The position numbers were made by a program, and so were the translations under genes. Of a DNA stretch of 64,000 bases, positions 62,701 to 64,000 are shown one piece after another; the first letter of the stretch is position 1, and every line of letters starts with the position of its first letter. Below the pieces are notes generated by a model. The model did no database searches. It had not been told where the DNA came from and saw only the letters and a list, made by a program, of their open reading frames with translations. Source of the stretch: UMGS1663 sp963558185 (lineage in GTDB: Bacteria; Bacillota; Clostridia; TANB77; CAG-508); contig CAUWFE010000006.1 of NCBI GenBank assembly GCA_963558185.1, positions 5,960 to 69,959 on the forward strand, in the 5' to 3' direction.

Positions 62701-63015
62701 TTTTGTTACTAATTCATTTTTTTCTGTTTTTATTAGAACATCTTTACTATATGTTCCATATACTTCTTTTACTTTTTCTATTTTCTTTAATTCGTTTATG
62801 TCTTCATTAGTTAAGCCAAGTGTTGATAATATTTGTATATCATATACATTTTGGTCAATATAATACTGATTGATACTATTTAGCATATCTGGTGAAGTTG
62901 CTCTTAGCCCTGCAAAAAAGCCTACTCCTAATAGTGCCATGAGCAAGATAGATATAAATCTTTTATACCCTACTTTTATTTGTTTAAAACTATCTTTTAT
63001 AAGTGCTTTTTTCAT
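59725..63015 (-). CDS. FtsX/MacB-type ABC exporter permease with long extracytoplasmic coiled coil
   Basis: 1096 residues. An N-terminal helix (about 20-40), a large outer region with a Glu/Lys/Gln-rich coiled coil at about 265-540, three helices of the first FtsX unit (SIENLSIVFPIVFFAIAALV and following), a cytoplasmic linker with RVLLERITPIWKRLNFSQKV, a second outer domain and three C-terminal helices. Two FtsX units in one chain are typical of the large Firmicute permeases of lipoprotein- or peptide-export systems. The ATPase gene lies 108 nt upstream in the same direction. The substrate is unknown. Confidence 0.88.
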   Translation of the reverse strand: MKKALIKDSFKQIKVGYKRFISILLMALLGVGFFAGLRATSPDMLNSINQYYIDQNVYDIQILSTLGLTNEDINELKKIEKVKEVYGTYSKDVLIKTEKNELVTKIIGIENVNKPRLVEGKMPENSNECVVETTFLQATNKKVGDIIRVEENSANDEEKSENIESAQQKSDTENTEKSEEKSPELKEKNLTIVGTVQSPIYISREKGTSTLGAGKVDYFMYVPISNIDSDIFTEIYIKLENKENFATNTTQYKNYVEEVKNDIELIKEDREQARYNELINTANNKIAEAENEFNTQKQDGEKQIAEAESQINNAKVEIEKGEKEIASQESNANAKFSQAEEQIQEAKQTLENGKKQYEEQKKVAEDGFKQAETQKQELQKQQKIIEQTLTTLNEKHKQIQEALKNEDITEQEKEKLQQTKIALEKQIQELQINKEKLNAGILQIEKGIEERKQKLQQAKKELENGTVEIQKQEQNLKTAKSSAKAEIAKAKQKIETSKSEIQTAETELQTKKAEFDTKIKEAEVKLLDAKEKVNEIKNPEWYILDREQNQGYASYIQDTKSIENLSIVFPIVFFAIAALVSLTSMTRMVEEERQEIGTLKALGYNKFDIAFKYILYSSLASIIGGIVGMNIGFQLLPRIIWMMYSMMYTMPDIIISFNFTYGAIGLILIYICIVGATIYAVLKESLQQPSTLLRPKAPKLGKRVLLERITPIWKRLNFSQKVTIRNIFRYKKRFLMTIIGICGSTALILTGFGIKDSITEIVPKQYEDIYQYDMQVNLKSALEDNKIEDFVNNLQAKEEITKVAQINMTSGTAKNNEEHEDVQIMIPKNAEELEKIMNLREVKTKEKIELNQDGIVITDKLAQLIGVKQGENITLKNAEGVEQQVKVTHIAENYISHYVYMSKELYEQIYGHTYKTNILFLQDNNLSEEQEKDLATELLKQSEVSGVMSIATILSSIDNMLSSLNYVVIILIVSSGLLAFVVLYNLSNVNISERVRELATIKVLGFYDKEVYTYVTRETVLLTVIGIALGLVAGYFLNFYILGTCEIDMLRFVKNINFMSYIYSILITVAFTLIVNFITYFSLKKIDMIGSLKSVE

Positions 63016-63122
63016 TTTCTCACCTTCTTATATTTTTTATTATATCTCATTTTTTGCTGTTTTTTATTTTTTCTTTTAATTTTTTATTAGATTTTATTTA
63101 TTATTTTTCTATTACTATTTTA

Positions 63123-63824
63123 TTACCATTCTATTTTTTCTATTGGTACAGGTATTTCATTTTTTTCTATGCTTTCTGCTGTTCCATTTTTAAAATGAAT
63201 TACTTTGTCTGCCATAGGTGCTATTGCTCCATTATGTGTTATAATTATAACTGTCATTTTTTCTTTTCTTGAGGTATCTTGTAACAATTTTAGTATTTGT
63301 TTTCCTGTTTTATAATCTAAGGCTCCTGTTGGTTCATCACATAATAGTAATTTTGGATTTTTTGCAATTGCTCTTGCTATTGCTACTCTTTGTTGCTCTC
63401 CTCCCGATAATTGTGATGGGAAGTTGTTTTTTCTCTCTCCTAATCCTACTTTTTTTATTACTTCTTCTGGATTTAATGAGTTTTTGCAAATTTGTGTTGC
63501 TAGTTCCACATTTTCTATTGCTGTTAGGTTTTGAACTAAGTTATAGAATTGAAATACAAATCCTATATCTTCTCTACGATATTTTACTAGTTCTTTATTT
63601 TTTAATTTCGATATATTTTTTCCATCAACAAATACTTCTCCTGAAGTGATTGTATCCATGCCTCCTAGTATATTTAATGCTGTTGTTTTTCCGGCTCCAC
63701 TTGGACCTACTATTACTACTAATTCACCCTTATTTATTTGTAAGTTTGTATTGTTTAATGCTTTTATTACTATTTCTCCCATTTTGTATTCTTTACAAAC
63801 ATTTTTGAATTCTATATATGACAT
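63123..63824 (-). CDS. ABC exporter ATPase (MacB/LolD-like)
   Basis: 233 residues from ATG 63824, eight bases after GGAG; a GTG at 63833 lies in that ribosome binding site. Walker A GPSGAGKTT, signature LSGGEQQRVAIARAIAKNPK, Walker B LLLCDEPTGALD, H-loop ITHN. It energises the adjacent permease. First gene of the operon. Confidence 0.93.
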   Translation of the reverse strand: MSYIEFKNVCKEYKMGEIVIKALNNTNLQINKGELVVIVGPSGAGKTTALNILGGMDTITSGEVFVDGKNISKLKNKELVKYRREDIGFVFQFYNLVQNLTAIENVELATQICKNSLNPEEVIKKVGLGERKNNFPSQLSGGEQQRVAIARAIAKNPKLLLCDEPTGALDYKTGKQILKLLQDTSRKEKMTVIIITHNGAIAPMADKVIHFKNGTAESIEKNEIPVPIEKIEW

Positions 63825-63857
63825 ATGCATCACTCCATTTTTACATTTCTTTATAAG

Positions 63858-63886
63858 ATTATACTATATTCTATTTATTTTGTCAT
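63858..63886 (-). promoter_or_regulatory. Promoter of the ABC exporter operon
   Basis: ATGACA (63881-63886) and TATAAT (63858-63863) on the minus strand, 17-bp spacer. Beyond it, to the window end, I see no gene. Confidence 0.65.
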
Positions 63887-64000
63887 ATTTATTATACTAC
63901 TTTGATAGCATAAACTTTTAGTAGGATTTCTCTTTATCAAAATAGCCAAACTATTTCTACTACTGATTTTTGAGATTCCTATTTGATTTTATATTTTTAT

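Noticed and set aside
1..64000. CRISPR array, rRNA operon or intact insertion sequence
   Set aside because: No regularly spaced direct repeats, no rRNA sequence and no full-length transposase were seen; only one transposase-family remnant at 55703-56035.

Overview
This window looks like chromosome from a very AT-rich, spore-forming, Gram-positive member of the Clostridia, probably an uncultured gut lineage. The evidence is strong AT bias, AGA as the dominant arginine codon, strong AGGAGG-type ribosome binding sites, several TTG/GTG starts, and sporulation genes (CwlD amidase, DacF-type carboxypeptidase, a Spo0E-like phosphatase). The lineage is inferred from gene content only.

Layout. 1-4637: the 5' three quarters of a cyclic beta-glucan synthase-type gene. 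4825-9100: cwlD, a RelE/ParE toxin-antitoxin pair, a REC-GGDEF diguanylate cyclase and two membrane proteins. 9100-13452: a 1450-residue thioester-domain adhesin with five repeats. 13931-16120: a small membrane protein, tRNA-Cys, tRNA-Gly and dacF. 16175-29807: a type IV secretion (T4SS) gene block (VirB2 x2, PrgI, VirB4, VirB6-like, bifunctional cell-wall hydrolase, NTF2-like proteins) without a relaxase or coupling protein in the window. 29995-44289: Spo0E-like protein, M16 peptidase pair, rpsU-yqeY, DUF362 ferredoxin, ECF sigma/anti-sigma pair, ABC importer, Fic protein, metK-yqeK and a cysteine synthase. 44336-53436: acetyltransferase/hydrolase operon, HD protein, DUF421/DUF4363, holin-like protein, a membrane glycosyltransferase, glmU and an LDH-type dehydrogenase. 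53450-64000: a large palindromic element, a prepilin-anchored FGE-fold protein whose last ~40 codons look like a diversity-generating-retroelement variable region, a transposase remnant, LemA/DUF3137, an L,D-transpeptidase, a TIGR01212 radical SAM protein and an FtsX/MacB-type ABC exporter.

Main finding. Five conserved genes (cwlD, a prgI-type gene, fic, glmU and the TIGR01212 gene) are each split in two reading frames. In every case the break lies exactly at an in-frame CGG codon, and conserved sequence resumes in the +1 frame with a glycine codon (C|GGA or C|GGG). I found only one other in-frame CGG in any gene of the window (codon 6 of the small membrane protein at 13931). By my count about 40 CGG trinucleotides in the other two coding-strand phases cause no disruption. 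GlmU is normally essential, so decay is an unlikely explanation. The simplest reading is that CGG is an unassigned or hungry codon in this organism and works as a +1 recoding site, in the manner of the yeast Ty1 CUU-AGG-C site.

Second-tier observations are the putative remote diversity-generating target on a prepilin, the T4SS without mobilisation genes, a family of long perfect hairpins between genes, and a terminator hairpin that contains the ribosome binding site of cwlD.
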